Position numbers and translations under genes: made by a program
Assembly (NCBI RefSeq): GCF_003254565.1
Contig: NZ_QJRI01000174.1
Coordinates: 124,001-188,000 of the forward strand
Reading direction: 5' to 3'
DNA length: 64,000 nucleotides
Origin: Flavobacterium nitrogenifigens
GTDB taxonomy: Bacteria; Bacteroidota; Bacteroidia; Flavobacteriales; Flavobacteriaceae
Shown here: positions 1-7,114 of the stretch, one piece after another
How the letters are laid out: every line of letters begins with the position of its first letter
How positions within the stretch are numbered: the stretch's first letter is position 1
The notes under the pieces: model-generated
Databases searched by the model: none
What the model was told of the DNA's origin: nothing
Seen by the model: the letters and a program-made list of their open reading frames with translations, nothing else

Positions 1-884
1 AAAACCGAAATTCGTTCAGAAAGGGTGACATCAGTAAAATTGTCTTTGTCTTTATCAATTACTTGATCGTAGTTGAAATAATTAACTCCGATAAGAGAAA
101 TAGCTTTTTTGCCAGCATTGAATTTCATTCCCAAATCAAGATTACTCTCAAAATAAGAAGTCGTAAAATAATCGGCTGAAAAAACGGGTGCGTTAGTCGG
201 GTTTTTAGTTATAATGTTGATTAAACCTCCAACTGCTTCACTTCCGTAAAGAGACGAAGCTGGACCTTTCACAATCTCAATTCGTTCCACCAGAGAATTC
301 GGAATTCCAGACAAACCGTAAACCGTAGAAAGACTGCTCACAATTGGCATCCCGTCAATCATAACCAAAGTATACGGACCTTCTAATCCGTTTATATGAA
401 TGTCTCCTGTATTACAAACACCGCAATTAAGTTGCGGACGAACTCCATTTATGTTCTGAAGCGCATCGTAAATACTTGGCGTTGGATTTTTCTTGAAGAA
501 AACTGGCGAATAAACCTCAACCGGAACGGCACTTTCTAATCGTTTTACAGGTTTTAAAGTTCCAGAGACCACAACTTCGTTCAATTCATTCTGATCTTCT
601 TTCAATTCAAAATCGAGATTCAGATTTTCATTTTCTAAAACAGAAATTCTTTGAGTTATGGCTTTAAATCCTGCCGAAGTAACTGCTATTTTATAATTCC
701 CTTTCGGAACATTTTCTAGTTTATAAAAACCTAGAGAATCTGTTTGTGTTTTAAAGTTTGTGTTTAATAAATGAATGCTAATTCCTTGAATTGATGGCAC
801 ATTCGTTTCCACTTTTCCAGAAATATTTTGAGAGAAAATGCTTTTTGTTGAAATTATTAATATTGTCAAAAATAAATATTTCAT
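1..884 (-). CDS. TonB-dependent outer-membrane receptor (C-terminal part outside window)
   Basis: The first 294 codons are visible; the beta-barrel lies beyond the left edge. A signal peptide (MKYLFLTILIISTKSIFSQ) is followed by a carboxypeptidase-regulatory-like beta domain (about residues 20-100), then a plug domain with features typical of CirA-type receptors: an EVVVSGTLKP TonB-box-like stretch, IERIEIVKGP-type text, and YGSEAVGGLINIITK. The plug has a CGVC pair (C154, C157), which is unusual for siderophore receptors and suggests a metal or metal-complex ligand. It lies downstream of the MerC and thioredoxin-reductase-like genes on the same strand, so transport of a soft metal is a reasonable inference. 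The substrate cannot be read from the sequence. Confidence 0.9.
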   Translation of the reverse strand, partial: MKYLFLTILIISTKSIFSQNISGKVETNVPSIQGISIHLLNTNFKTQTDSLGFYKLENVPKGNYKIAVTSAGFKAITQRISVLENENLNLDFELKEDQNELNEVVVSGTLKPVKRLESAVPVEVYSPVFFKKNPTPSIYDALQNINGVRPQLNCGVCNTGDIHINGLEGPYTLVMIDGMPIVSSLSTVYGLSGIPNSLVERIEIVKGPASSLYGSEAVGGLINIITKNPTNAPVFSADYFTTSYFESNLDLGMKFNAGKKAISLIGVNYFNYDQVIDKDKDNFTDVTLSERISV

Positions 885-890
885 TATTAT

Positions 891-932
891 AAAATTAAAT
901 TTAGACAAAACTAAAAATTAAATTTGACAAAT
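891..932. repeat. Direct repeat upstream of the TonB receptor start
   Basis: Two copies of AAAATTAAATTT followed by a GACAAA-like end lie about 23 bp apart, close to two helical turns. They occupy the promoter region of the receptor gene. On the minus strand the segment also contains TAGTTTTG, a match to the Bacteroidota -7 element TAnnTTTG. A regulator site is possible but unproven. Confidence 0.35.
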
Positions 933-1017
933 AATTATTCTTAAAACAAAATTTTCAGACTGATTGAAATCAATATGTTACATTTCTATTTTTAAGAATC
1001 ATAAGCATTTCTGTTTA

Positions 1018-1085
1018 ATCTCGCAAAGACGCTAAGTCGCAAAGTTTTTTATAAAACTTGGCAACTCTGCGACTTTGCGAGAGAA
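1018..1085. repeat. Intergenic inverted repeat, cgcaaag/ctaag word family
   Basis: The left arm (tctcgcaaagacgctaag...) pairs imperfectly with the right arm (...gcgactttgcgaga) around a short AT-rich loop. Related word-like repeats occur near 5570, 6206-6313, 31753, 40543 and 41427. It sits between two genes on the same strand and could act as an RNA hairpin or weak terminator. Confidence 0.65.
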
Positions 1086-1098
1086 TTTTAAGAATACA

Positions 1099-2004
1099 TT
1101 AAAAATCTTCGTCAATAAGTTCTTTATTTATGACCGCTCCAACAAAAGAGCCAGTAGAAACCGCAATCGCCACAGATCGCATTTGAGTTGTGCAATCTCC
1201 ACTTGCAAAAACACCTGAAATATTTGTTTTCTGCATAGCATCTACTTTCAACAAACCTTGTTCGCTAATATCACATCCCAAAGTTGCAGGAATTGGACAA
1301 TGCTGTTCAAAAGGCGGTCTTGCGTAAATCGCTTTTACTTCCACTCTTTCTCCGTTCTTAAAAATGATATTTTTAATATATCCATCCGTATGCTCAAAAG
1401 AATCTATTTCTCCTTCTAGAATTAAAACGCCTTGACTTTTAAGTATTTGTGTTTGTTCTGAAGTCAATTCCGATTTTCCGTTGGTGCATAATCTCAGGTC
1501 CTTTGTCCAATTGGAAATCAGTTTAGCATATTCAAAGCCCATTTCTCCATTGGCAATAATTGCGGTTTTTTCATTTTTAACTTCGTAGCCATGGCAATAC
1601 GGACAGTGCAAAACCGAAATTCCCCAACAAGCTTCAAAACCCTCAATTTCTGGTAGTAAATCTCTAACTCCCGTTGCAAACAAAACTTTTCGTGAAGAAA
1701 AAATAGCACCAGATTCGGTTTCAATTTCGAAACTATTTTCTGTTTTAAGAGCTTTTACCGCAAGTCCGTTATAGAATTGAACTGTTTTATAAATATCTAC
1801 TTGCAATTTGGCTTTCGCCGAAATAACCGCTGGCTTTTCACCATCTTGCGTAATAAAATTATGAGAATGCGGTGTTTGTCTGTTACAAGGCAGACCGCTG
1901 TCGATAACTAAAACCTGACGCAAAGAGCGTCCTAAACTCATGGCTGCAGACAATCCGCTGTAGCTGCCTCCAATGATAATCACTTCAAAATGCTTCTGTT
2001 CCAT
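1099..2004 (-). CDS. NAD(P)/FAD-dependent oxidoreductase, thioredoxin-reductase-like
   Basis: At 301 residues it has the size of a low-molecular-weight thioredoxin reductase. An N-terminal FAD-binding Rossmann motif (IIIGGSYSG, residues 9-17) is followed by a redox-type pair C134-P-Y-C137 inside HCPYCHGYE and a C-terminal FAD motif (GVFASGDCTT). The family transfers electrons from NAD(P)H through FAD to a disulfide; the partner here is unknown. It starts 10 bases after the MerC-domain gene, so the two are probably cotranscribed, and a role in thiol homeostasis or metal reduction is plausible. It is less likely to be the main cellular thioredoxin reductase because the context is metal-related. 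Confidence 0.85.
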   Translation of the reverse strand: MEQKHFEVIIIGGSYSGLSAAMSLGRSLRQVLVIDSGLPCNRQTPHSHNFITQDGEKPAVISAKAKLQVDIYKTVQFYNGLAVKALKTENSFEIETESGAIFSSRKVLFATGVRDLLPEIEGFEACWGISVLHCPYCHGYEVKNEKTAIIANGEMGFEYAKLISNWTKDLRLCTNGKSELTSEQTQILKSQGVLILEGEIDSFEHTDGYIKNIIFKNGERVEVKAIYARPPFEQHCPIPATLGCDISEQGLLKVDAMQKTNISGVFASGDCTTQMRSVAIAVSTGSFVGAVINKELIDEDF

Positions 2005-2014
2005 CTTTCTATTT

Positions 2015-2368
2015 TTAATGATTTTGATTTCTATGTAATTTGTAATTGATTAAATGCCCGATGATCATTCCGATTCCTCCGAAATAAATCAAATCAAGAT
2101 GAATATCTAAAAGAAGTTCTGCCAAAACACTAATCCAAATGAGTGCCATTGAAACAACTAAAATCGACGATACCAAAAGAGATGATTTTTTTATAATTTT
2201 GAGAATTGCAAATAAACCTATCGAAGCAAATAGTAAATCTATAAAAGGATTGTGACTCAGCCCTAAAGGCAGAATCGTTAAAAGAGGAAAAACCAAACAA
2301 TGAACCAGACAAATGGTCGCGCTTGAAATTCCTAAAATATCGTAAAAGGATGTGCTTATTTTCTTCAT
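2015..2368 (-). CDS. MerC-domain integral membrane protein
   Basis: A 117-residue, four-helix membrane protein. Helix 1 holds Cys20, His23 and Cys24 (ICLVHC), the Cys-containing first helix typical of MerC-domain proteins. MerC proteins move Hg(II) across the inner membrane, but many Bacteroidota copies lie in Zur- or Fur-controlled loci without other mer genes, and the real substrate may be zinc or another soft metal. No merA, merP or merT is present here. It is divergent from the Fur-family regulator gene, sharing a 93-base region with two palindromes, and heads a likely operon with the flavoprotein gene. Confidence 0.8.
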   Translation of the reverse strand: MKKISTSFYDILGISSATICLVHCLVFPLLTILPLGLSHNPFIDLLFASIGLFAILKIIKKSSLLVSSILVVSMALIWISVLAELLLDIHLDLIYFGGIGMIIGHLINYKLHRNQNH

Positions 2369-2387
2369 TATGTGTACTTTTGCTTAA

Positions 2388-2437
2388 TGCAATTTTGTTG
2401 CAAATATATACAATTTTATCAATTGCAACATTGTTGC
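2388..2437. promoter_or_regulatory. Two candidate Fur/Zur-type operators in the divergent promoter
   Basis: TGCAA-ttttg-TTGCA (2388-2402) and GCAAC-att-GTTGC (2425-2437) are inverted repeats with the same TTGCAA-type half site. They sit between the MerC gene and the Fur-family regulator gene. Family knowledge (Fur and Zur bind AT-rich palindromes and often autoregulate) supports an operator pair; binding itself is inferred. Confidence 0.55.
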
Positions 2438-2461
2438 GTTTAATTTTTAATTTCATAAAAA

Positions 2462-2854
2462 ATGAAAACTACACGTAATACCGCAGCAAAGACAGCTGTT
2501 TTAGAAGTGTTTGAAAAATCTAAAACGGCTCTTTCGCATACCGAAATTCACAAACAATTAAATGATTTGTGCGACCGCGTTACCATTTATAGAATTTTAG
2601 ATCGTTTAATTAATGAAGATGTTATTCATAAAATTTCGAATCTAGACGGAACTGTAAAATATGCCAAATGCAACCATTCGCATCAGCGCGTACACATTCA
2701 TAATCATGCACACTTTAGCTGCGAGAATTGTCATGAGATTACATGCCTTGAAACAGTTAAGCCAAGTTACATTATGCCGCACAATTACAAAGTGAACGAA
2801 ATCAATTTTACGTTATCTGGATTATGCCCGAATTGTTTAAATTCTAACATTTAA
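2462..2854 (+). CDS. Fur-family metal-dependent transcriptional regulator, Zur-like
   Basis: 130 residues. An N-terminal winged helix (VTIYRILDRLINEDVIHKI) is followed by a His-rich hinge (CNHSHQRVHIHNHAHFSCENC) and a second Cys pair (CPNC) near the C terminus. The two CxxC pairs form the structural zinc site of Fur-family proteins, and the His-rich segment fits metal sensing. The gene is divergent from the MerC-flavoprotein unit, and the shared intergenic region carries two TTGCAA-type palindromes, so autoregulation and control of the divergent unit are likely. Zur is favoured over Fur or PerR from the context, but the metal cannot be fixed from sequence alone. Confidence 0.85.
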   Translation: MKTTRNTAAKTAVLEVFEKSKTALSHTEIHKQLNDLCDRVTIYRILDRLINEDVIHKISNLDGTVKYAKCNHSHQRVHIHNHAHFSCENCHEITCLETVKPSYIMPHNYKVNEINFTLSGLCPNCLNSNI

Positions 2855-2855
2855 C

Positions 2856-2873
2856 TTTTAGACTCGTCTAAAA
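2856..2873. promoter_or_regulatory. Perfect palindrome, candidate MntR/DtxR-type operator
   Basis: TTTTAGAC-tc-GTCTAAAA is an 8+8 base perfect inverted repeat with a 2-base centre. It resembles DtxR/MntR-family sites of the TTTAGG-CCTAAA type and lies just upstream of the mntH promoter, in a locus that encodes an MntR-type protein. Confidence 0.6.
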
Positions 2874-2876
2874 ATA

Positions 2877-2909
2877 TTGTTTCGCGAATATAATTTTTCT
2901 CTATATTTG
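2877..2909 (+). promoter_or_regulatory. Bacteroidota-type promoter of mntH
   Basis: A TTG element (2877-2879) and TATATTTG (2902-2909, matching TAnnTTTG) are 22 bases apart, and the ATG follows 19 bases later. The palindromic candidate operator ends just upstream of the TTG, where a bound repressor could block polymerase. Confidence 0.55.
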
Positions 2910-2928
2910 TGAAAACAATACTTTTACA

Positions 2929-4797
2929 ATGACCAAATCTTTAGAAGAAGTCCACGAATCGGTTTCTACAGAAAATAAAAAAAAGGGTTTTAGAAAAATT
3001 TTAGCCTTCTTAGGCCCCGCTTATCTTGTAAGTGTCGGCTACATGGATCCAGGAAACTGGGCGACTGATATTGCCGGCGGAAGCCAATTCGGATACACTT
3101 TGGTCTGGGTTTTATTGATGAGTAATTTAATGGCTTTGCTTTTGCAGAGTTTAAGCGCTCGCCTCGGAATTGTAACACAGCGCGATCTTGCGCAAGCCTC
3201 TCGAGAAACCTATTCTAAATACATCAACTACATTCTATATTTCCTTGCCGAAATTGCCATTGCGGCCTGCGATCTTGCCGAAGTTCTCGGAATGGCAATA
3301 GGGATTAATCTGCTTTTCGGAATTCCGCTAATCGAAGCGGTTCTAATTACCGTCTTAGACACCTTTTTACTGCTTTTCCTGATCAATAAAGGAATTAGCA
3401 AGATGGAAGCCTTCATTATTGCTTTGGTAGCCATAATTGGGTTCTCTTTCATTTTCGAAATGATTTTTGCAGAACCCGAAGTTCATAAGATTTTTGCAGG
3501 ACTTATTCCTTCAATTCCAAATTCTGCTGCTTTGTATATCGCTATCGGAATTATTGGAGCAACTGTAATGCCTCACAATTTGTATTTGCATTCGTCTTTA
3601 GTGCAAACCAGAAAATTTGATAGAACGCCAGCAGGAATCAAACAAGCTTTAAAATACAATTTAATCGATTCTACGATTGCCTTAAATCTGGCTTTCTTTG
3701 TAAATGCGGCCATTTTAATTCTTGCCGCCGCGACTTTCCATAAAAACGGAATGTTTGAAGTTGCCGAAATTCAAGATGCACATCAATTTCTTGAACCGCT
3801 TTTAGGAACTAAATGGGCACCGATTTTATTTGCCGTAGCCTTAATTGCTGCGGGACAAAGCTCAACAGTAACAGGAACACTTGCCGGACAAATTGTAATG
3901 GAAGGTTATCTTCATTTCAGAATTCAGCCTTGGGTTCGTAGAATTATAACACGTTTGATCGCTATTATTCCTGCCGTAATCGTGATTTTAATTTATGGCG
4001 AAAGCGTAACAGGGAAGCTTTTAATTCTAAGTCAGGTCATTTTGAGTTTACAGCTCGGTTTTGCCATAATTCCGCTGATTCATTTTGTGAGTGATAAATC
4101 TAAAATGAAAGGTTTTCATATTTCCAGAACCACTCAGATTGTTTCCTGGATCATTGCGTCTATTATTGTTTCTTTGAATGCCAAATTGGTTTACGACGAA
4201 ATCACTTCATGGTTAGCAAATTCAGATAATCCAATGGTTCTTTGGTTCACAGTTGTTCCGCTTGCTTTCGGGTTCTTGGCTTTATTGTTATACATCGTTT
4301 TTAAACCATTTATTGCCAAATTCAAATCAAAAGCTATAAATCATTCGCCTCACAATCTTAAATTGAAGTTTTCGCCAAGAGAAAGCAAGAGTATTAAAAA
4401 CATTGCTGTTTCTGTCGATTTCTCAAATGCTGACCAAGCTGCTTTGAACAAAGCCTTTGAATTGGGTGGCATTGATACCGAATATACGCTCATTCACATT
4501 GTAGAAACAGTCGGAGCCTTAATGTACGGAGTTAATATACAAGATTATGAAACCACAATAGATGAAAAGTTATTGCTGAAATACAAAGACATGCTTTCAG
4601 AAAAAGGGTTCAAGATCAAAACAGAACTTGGTTTTGGAAAACCGACCAAAGTAATTTCGAAAATTATAAACGAAGGAAATTTTGATATTCTCGTTATGGG
4701 AACCCACGGCCACACTGGCCTAAAAGATATTCTTTTCGGTACAACGGTAGATAAATTGAGACATAAAATTTCAATACCTTTGTTGATTGTTAAATAA
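2929..4797 (+). CDS. mntH: Nramp-family Mn/Fe transporter fused to a universal stress protein domain
   Basis: 622 residues, about 200 longer than plain MntH. Residues 1-470 form the Nramp core, with the TM1 metal-binding motif DPGN (40-43) and the TM6 motif MPHN (214-217); the family imports Mn(II) or Fe(II) with protons. Residues 490-622 form a UspA-type cytoplasmic domain ending in MGTHGHTGLKDILFGTTVDKL, the usual ATP-binding glycine pattern. The fusion suggests nucleotide control of transport, which is inference. A palindromic candidate operator precedes the gene and an MntR-type regulator follows, so manganese-dependent repression is likely. Confidence 0.92.
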   Translation: MTKSLEEVHESVSTENKKKGFRKILAFLGPAYLVSVGYMDPGNWATDIAGGSQFGYTLVWVLLMSNLMALLLQSLSARLGIVTQRDLAQASRETYSKYINYILYFLAEIAIAACDLAEVLGMAIGINLLFGIPLIEAVLITVLDTFLLLFLINKGISKMEAFIIALVAIIGFSFIFEMIFAEPEVHKIFAGLIPSIPNSAALYIAIGIIGATVMPHNLYLHSSLVQTRKFDRTPAGIKQALKYNLIDSTIALNLAFFVNAAILILAAATFHKNGMFEVAEIQDAHQFLEPLLGTKWAPILFAVALIAAGQSSTVTGTLAGQIVMEGYLHFRIQPWVRRIITRLIAIIPAVIVILIYGESVTGKLLILSQVILSLQLGFAIIPLIHFVSDKSKMKGFHISRTTQIVSWIIASIIVSLNAKLVYDEITSWLANSDNPMVLWFTVVPLAFGFLALLLYIVFKPFIAKFKSKAINHSPHNLKLKFSPRESKSIKNIAVSVDFSNADQAALNKAFELGGIDTEYTLIHIVETVGALMYGVNIQDYETTIDEKLLLKYKDMLSEKGFKIKTELGFGKPTKVISKIINEGNFDILVMGTHGHTGLKDILFGTTVDKLRHKISIPLLIVK

Positions 4798-4800
4798 AAG

Positions 4801-4898
4801 GTGCTGAGGTACTGAGTTGCTAAGGTTATAAGGTTTCTCTCGAAAACTTTAAAACAAAACCTTAGAACCTCAGCCCCTTAGAACCTTAGAACCTCAAA
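4801..4898. repeat. Intergenic inverted repeat, ccttagaacctcag word family
   Basis: The left arm (ctgaggtactgagttgctaaggtt) pairs with the right arm (aaccttagaacctcag, in two tandem versions). The same words recur at 6143-6180. It lies between mntH and the MntR-type gene. Confidence 0.65.
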
Positions 4899-4902
4899 AG
4901 AA

Positions 4903-5556
4903 ATGACCTTTTCAGAAGAAAACTACCTTAAATCGATTTATCATCTGACTGCTGCATCAGAAACAGAAGTTAGCACGAATGCCATTGCCGAAATTATGGA
5001 AACGAAAGCTTCCTCTGTAACCGATATGCTTAAAAAGCTGGCAGAGAAAGATTTAGTGAATTATAAAAAATACCAAGGGGTTTCGTTAACCGAAAACGGA
5101 AAATTGGCAGCTAAAATGATTGTTAGAAAACATCGTCTTTGGGAAGTATTTCTGGTTGAAAAACTAAATTTCAGTTGGGATGAGGTTCATGATATTGCAG
5201 AACAATTGGAACATATCAAATCGGAGCAACTGATTAATCGTTTGGATGATTTTCTAGGAAATCCTACTGAAGATCCGCACGGTGATCCAATTCCAGATGC
5301 AAATGGCCGCATTATCAAAATAGAAAAACAGCTTTTATCTGAATTGGAAGAAAATCAAACTGGTGTTTGTGTTGGTGTAAAAGATACTTCGTCAGAGTTT
5401 TTGAAATATCTCGATAAACAAGGAATTGCTTTGGGTTCTAAAATTGAATTCCTTTCTAAAGAATCTTTCGATTTGTCGGTTAAAATTAAAGTGAATGATA
5501 GAGAATTATCGATTTCGAATAAAATTGCTTCTAATTTGTTTGTGAAGCTGGTTTAG
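4903..5556 (+). CDS. mntR: DtxR/MntR-family metalloregulator with FeoA-like C-terminal domain
   Basis: 217 residues in the usual three-part order: N-terminal winged helix (about 1-60, MTFSEENYLKSIYHL, then TKASSVTDMLKKLAEKDLV), metal-binding and dimerisation helices (about 60-140, containing RKHRLWEVFLVEKL and HDIAEQLEHI), and an SH3-like FeoA domain (about 145-217). Members repress metal-uptake genes when Mn(II) or Fe(II) is bound. Its position just after the Nramp gene, whose promoter carries a DtxR-like palindrome, argues for manganese control. An iron-responsive role cannot be excluded. Confidence 0.88.
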   Translation: MTFSEENYLKSIYHLTAASETEVSTNAIAEIMETKASSVTDMLKKLAEKDLVNYKKYQGVSLTENGKLAAKMIVRKHRLWEVFLVEKLNFSWDEVHDIAEQLEHIKSEQLINRLDDFLGNPTEDPHGDPIPDANGRIIKIEKQLLSELEENQTGVCVGVKDTSSEFLKYLDKQGIALGSKIEFLSKESFDLSVKIKVNDRELSISNKIASNLFVKLV

Positions 5557-5623
5557 AGGTTATTTCGCAGAGATACGCTAAGAAGTTTCACAGAGATACA
5601 CTAAGGACTCTGAACAAGATTTT

Positions 5624-5701
5624 TTTGTCAGGCTGAGCGAAGTCGAAGCCCCGCAAAGTGATTCCGCAAACTTAGGCTTCGGCTTCGCTCAGCCTGACAA
5701 A
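5624..5701. terminator. Long near-perfect hairpin between convergent genes
   Basis: A 27-base left arm (5624-5650, starting tttgtcaggctgagcgaag) pairs with a 27-base right arm (5675-5701) with one mismatch across a 24-base loop. It lies between the convergent MntR-type gene and the 5739-6137 gene. The arm resembles a repeat widely dispersed in bacterial genomes. It could stop transcription from both sides. Confidence 0.65.
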
Positions 5702-5738
5702 TAAGTTCTATAGTGGCCATAGCCACTTAAATTACTCT

Positions 5739-6137
5739 TTAAACAATCCCCTTTTCAATCATTTCCAGCATAACTGGCGAAGCATTTTTAAAAGTCGGCG
5801 CTTGCTCAATAATGCTTCCTGCATTCTTTTTATTCACTTTGAAAGTAACATCGTCATCGGTTGTGAATAAAAGTGCGGTTAAAAAAGGATTTTTAATATG
5901 AGTACCTAAAATCAATAAGGCTTCATCTAAAGTATGAATACTTTCAATTTCCTCTGTTTTATATCTAAAAGTCAGCGAAATTGAGAATGTATTATCTTCA
6001 TTGAGAACCAATCTAAAATACACATTTTTAAGTTCGGTATCGCCCATGGTTTTGGCCAAAGTCAGTTTTGCGAAAGTTCCGCTTTGGATACTTTCTTTAA
6101 CTCGTTCACAAAAAAGGGCAAATATTGGTTCGTACAT
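5739..6137 (-). CDS. Conserved hypothetical protein
   Basis: 132 residues from the internal ATG at 6137 (MYEPIFALFCERVKESIQ). The frame stays open to an ATG at 6215, but the extra 26 residues are translated from the ccttagaacctcag-type intergenic repeat, so the later start is preferred. The protein is soluble, without a signal peptide or Cys motif. It has an alternating beta pattern in the middle (NVYFRLVLNEDNTFSISLTFRYK) and a helical C terminus. I do not recognise the family. It is separated from the crotonase gene by a repeat-filled gap, so cotranscription is uncertain. Confidence 0.7.
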   Translation of the reverse strand: MYEPIFALFCERVKESIQSGTFAKLTLAKTMGDTELKNVYFRLVLNEDNTFSISLTFRYKTEEIESIHTLDEALLILGTHIKNPFLTALLFTTDDDVTFKVNKKNAGSIIEQAPTFKNASPVMLEMIEKGIV

Positions 6138-6142
6138 TTTTT

Positions 6143-6313
6143 TAAAAGTTTCTAAGGTTCTGAGATGCTGAGGTTCTAAGTTTTTTTTAAAACCTTTGTC
6201 GATATTTAACCGCAAAGGTCGCTAAGATTTACGCAATCCCGATAGCTATCGGGAGCTAAGTTTTTAAATTTTCTTGCGTGCTTTGCGTAGTCCCTTGCGA
6301 ACTTTGCGGTTAA
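6143..6313. repeat. Composite intergenic repeat with cccgatagctatcggg core
   Basis: Three elements are stacked. A ccttagaacctcag-type segment lies at 6143-6180. A long inverted repeat follows, with arms ttaaccgcaaag (6206-6217) and ctttgcggttaa (6302-6313). Inside it is the perfect 18-base palindrome tcccgatagctatcggga (6237-6254). The segment separates two minus-strand genes. Confidence 0.7.
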
Positions 6314-6320
6314 GAATAAC

Positions 6321-7103
6321 TTATTTTCCTGTAAATTCAGCTTTACGTTTTTCTAAGAAAGCCGTTGTTCCTTCTTTAAAGTCTTGTGTTCCGAAGCATT
6401 TTCCGAATGATTTTATTTCAACATCAAAACCATTTTTACCATCTTCAAAATTAGCATTAATCGCTTTTATTGCTTTTCCGATAGCGAAAGGAGCATTTTT
6501 GATGATTTTCTGCGCGATCACATTTGTAAATGATAGCAATTCTTCCTGAGGCACAACATGGTTTACCAAACCGTATTCTTTTCCTTGTTCAGCAGTAATC
6601 ATCGCTGCGGTCATAATCAATTCCATTGCGCGGCCTTTTCCAATTAATTGCGGTAAACGCTGTGTTCCTCCGTATCCTGGAATCAAACCAAGAGTAACTT
6701 CTGGAAGTCCCATTTTTGCATTATCAGAAGCAATTCTAAAATGACAAGCCATTGCCAATTCTAGTCCTCCTCCAAGAGCGAAACCATTTACGGCTGCAAT
6801 TACAGGTTTTTTAAGATTTTCAATAAAATCAAATAAAGACTCCTGTCCTTCAGCAGCTAATTGCGCGCCTTCAACAGTGGTATAATTTGCAAATTCCGAA
6901 ATATCTGCTCCAGCTACAAAAGCTTTTTCTCCGCTTCCGGTTAAAACAATAACACGAGCATCATCATTTTTAGCCAATGATTGAATAGCATTACTCAAAT
7001 CACTAATTGTTGCTTTGTTTAAGGCATTCAATTTCGTTGGTCTGTTAATCGTAATTGTAGCAACTTTTTCTTCAATTGAAACTAAGATATTTTCGTAATT
7101 CAT
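6321..7103 (-). CDS. Enoyl-CoA hydratase/isomerase (crotonase) family protein
   Basis: 260 residues, the normal crotonase length. It has AGADISEF (oxyanion-hole strand, about 66-73), GFALGGGLELAMACHFRIA with the first catalytic Glu, and MGLPEVTLGLIPGYGGTQRL with the second catalytic Glu. Both acids are retained, so a true enoyl-CoA hydratase activity is likely, adding water to trans-2-enoyl-CoA in fatty-acid or amino-acid breakdown. The start lies 11 bases after the histidine kinase stop, so the genes may share a transcript, though the functions are not obviously linked. Exact substrate chain length cannot be read. Confidence 0.88.
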   Translation of the reverse strand: MNYENILVSIEEKVATITINRPTKLNALNKATISDLSNAIQSLAKNDDARVIVLTGSGEKAFVAGADISEFANYTTVEGAQLAAEGQESLFDFIENLKKPVIAAVNGFALGGGLELAMACHFRIASDNAKMGLPEVTLGLIPGYGGTQRLPQLIGKGRAMELIMTAAMITAEQGKEYGLVNHVVPQEELLSFTNVIAQKIIKNAPFAIGKAIKAINANFEDGKNGFDVEIKSFGKCFGTQDFKEGTTAFLEKRKAEFTGK

Positions 7104-7114
7104 GACACTAGATT

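Noticed and set aside
2015..2368. Mercury-resistance operon
   Set aside because: Only a MerC-domain protein is present; no merA, merT, merP or MerR-type regulator is found, and the flavoprotein lacks the MerA heavy-metal domain and C-terminal Cys pair.
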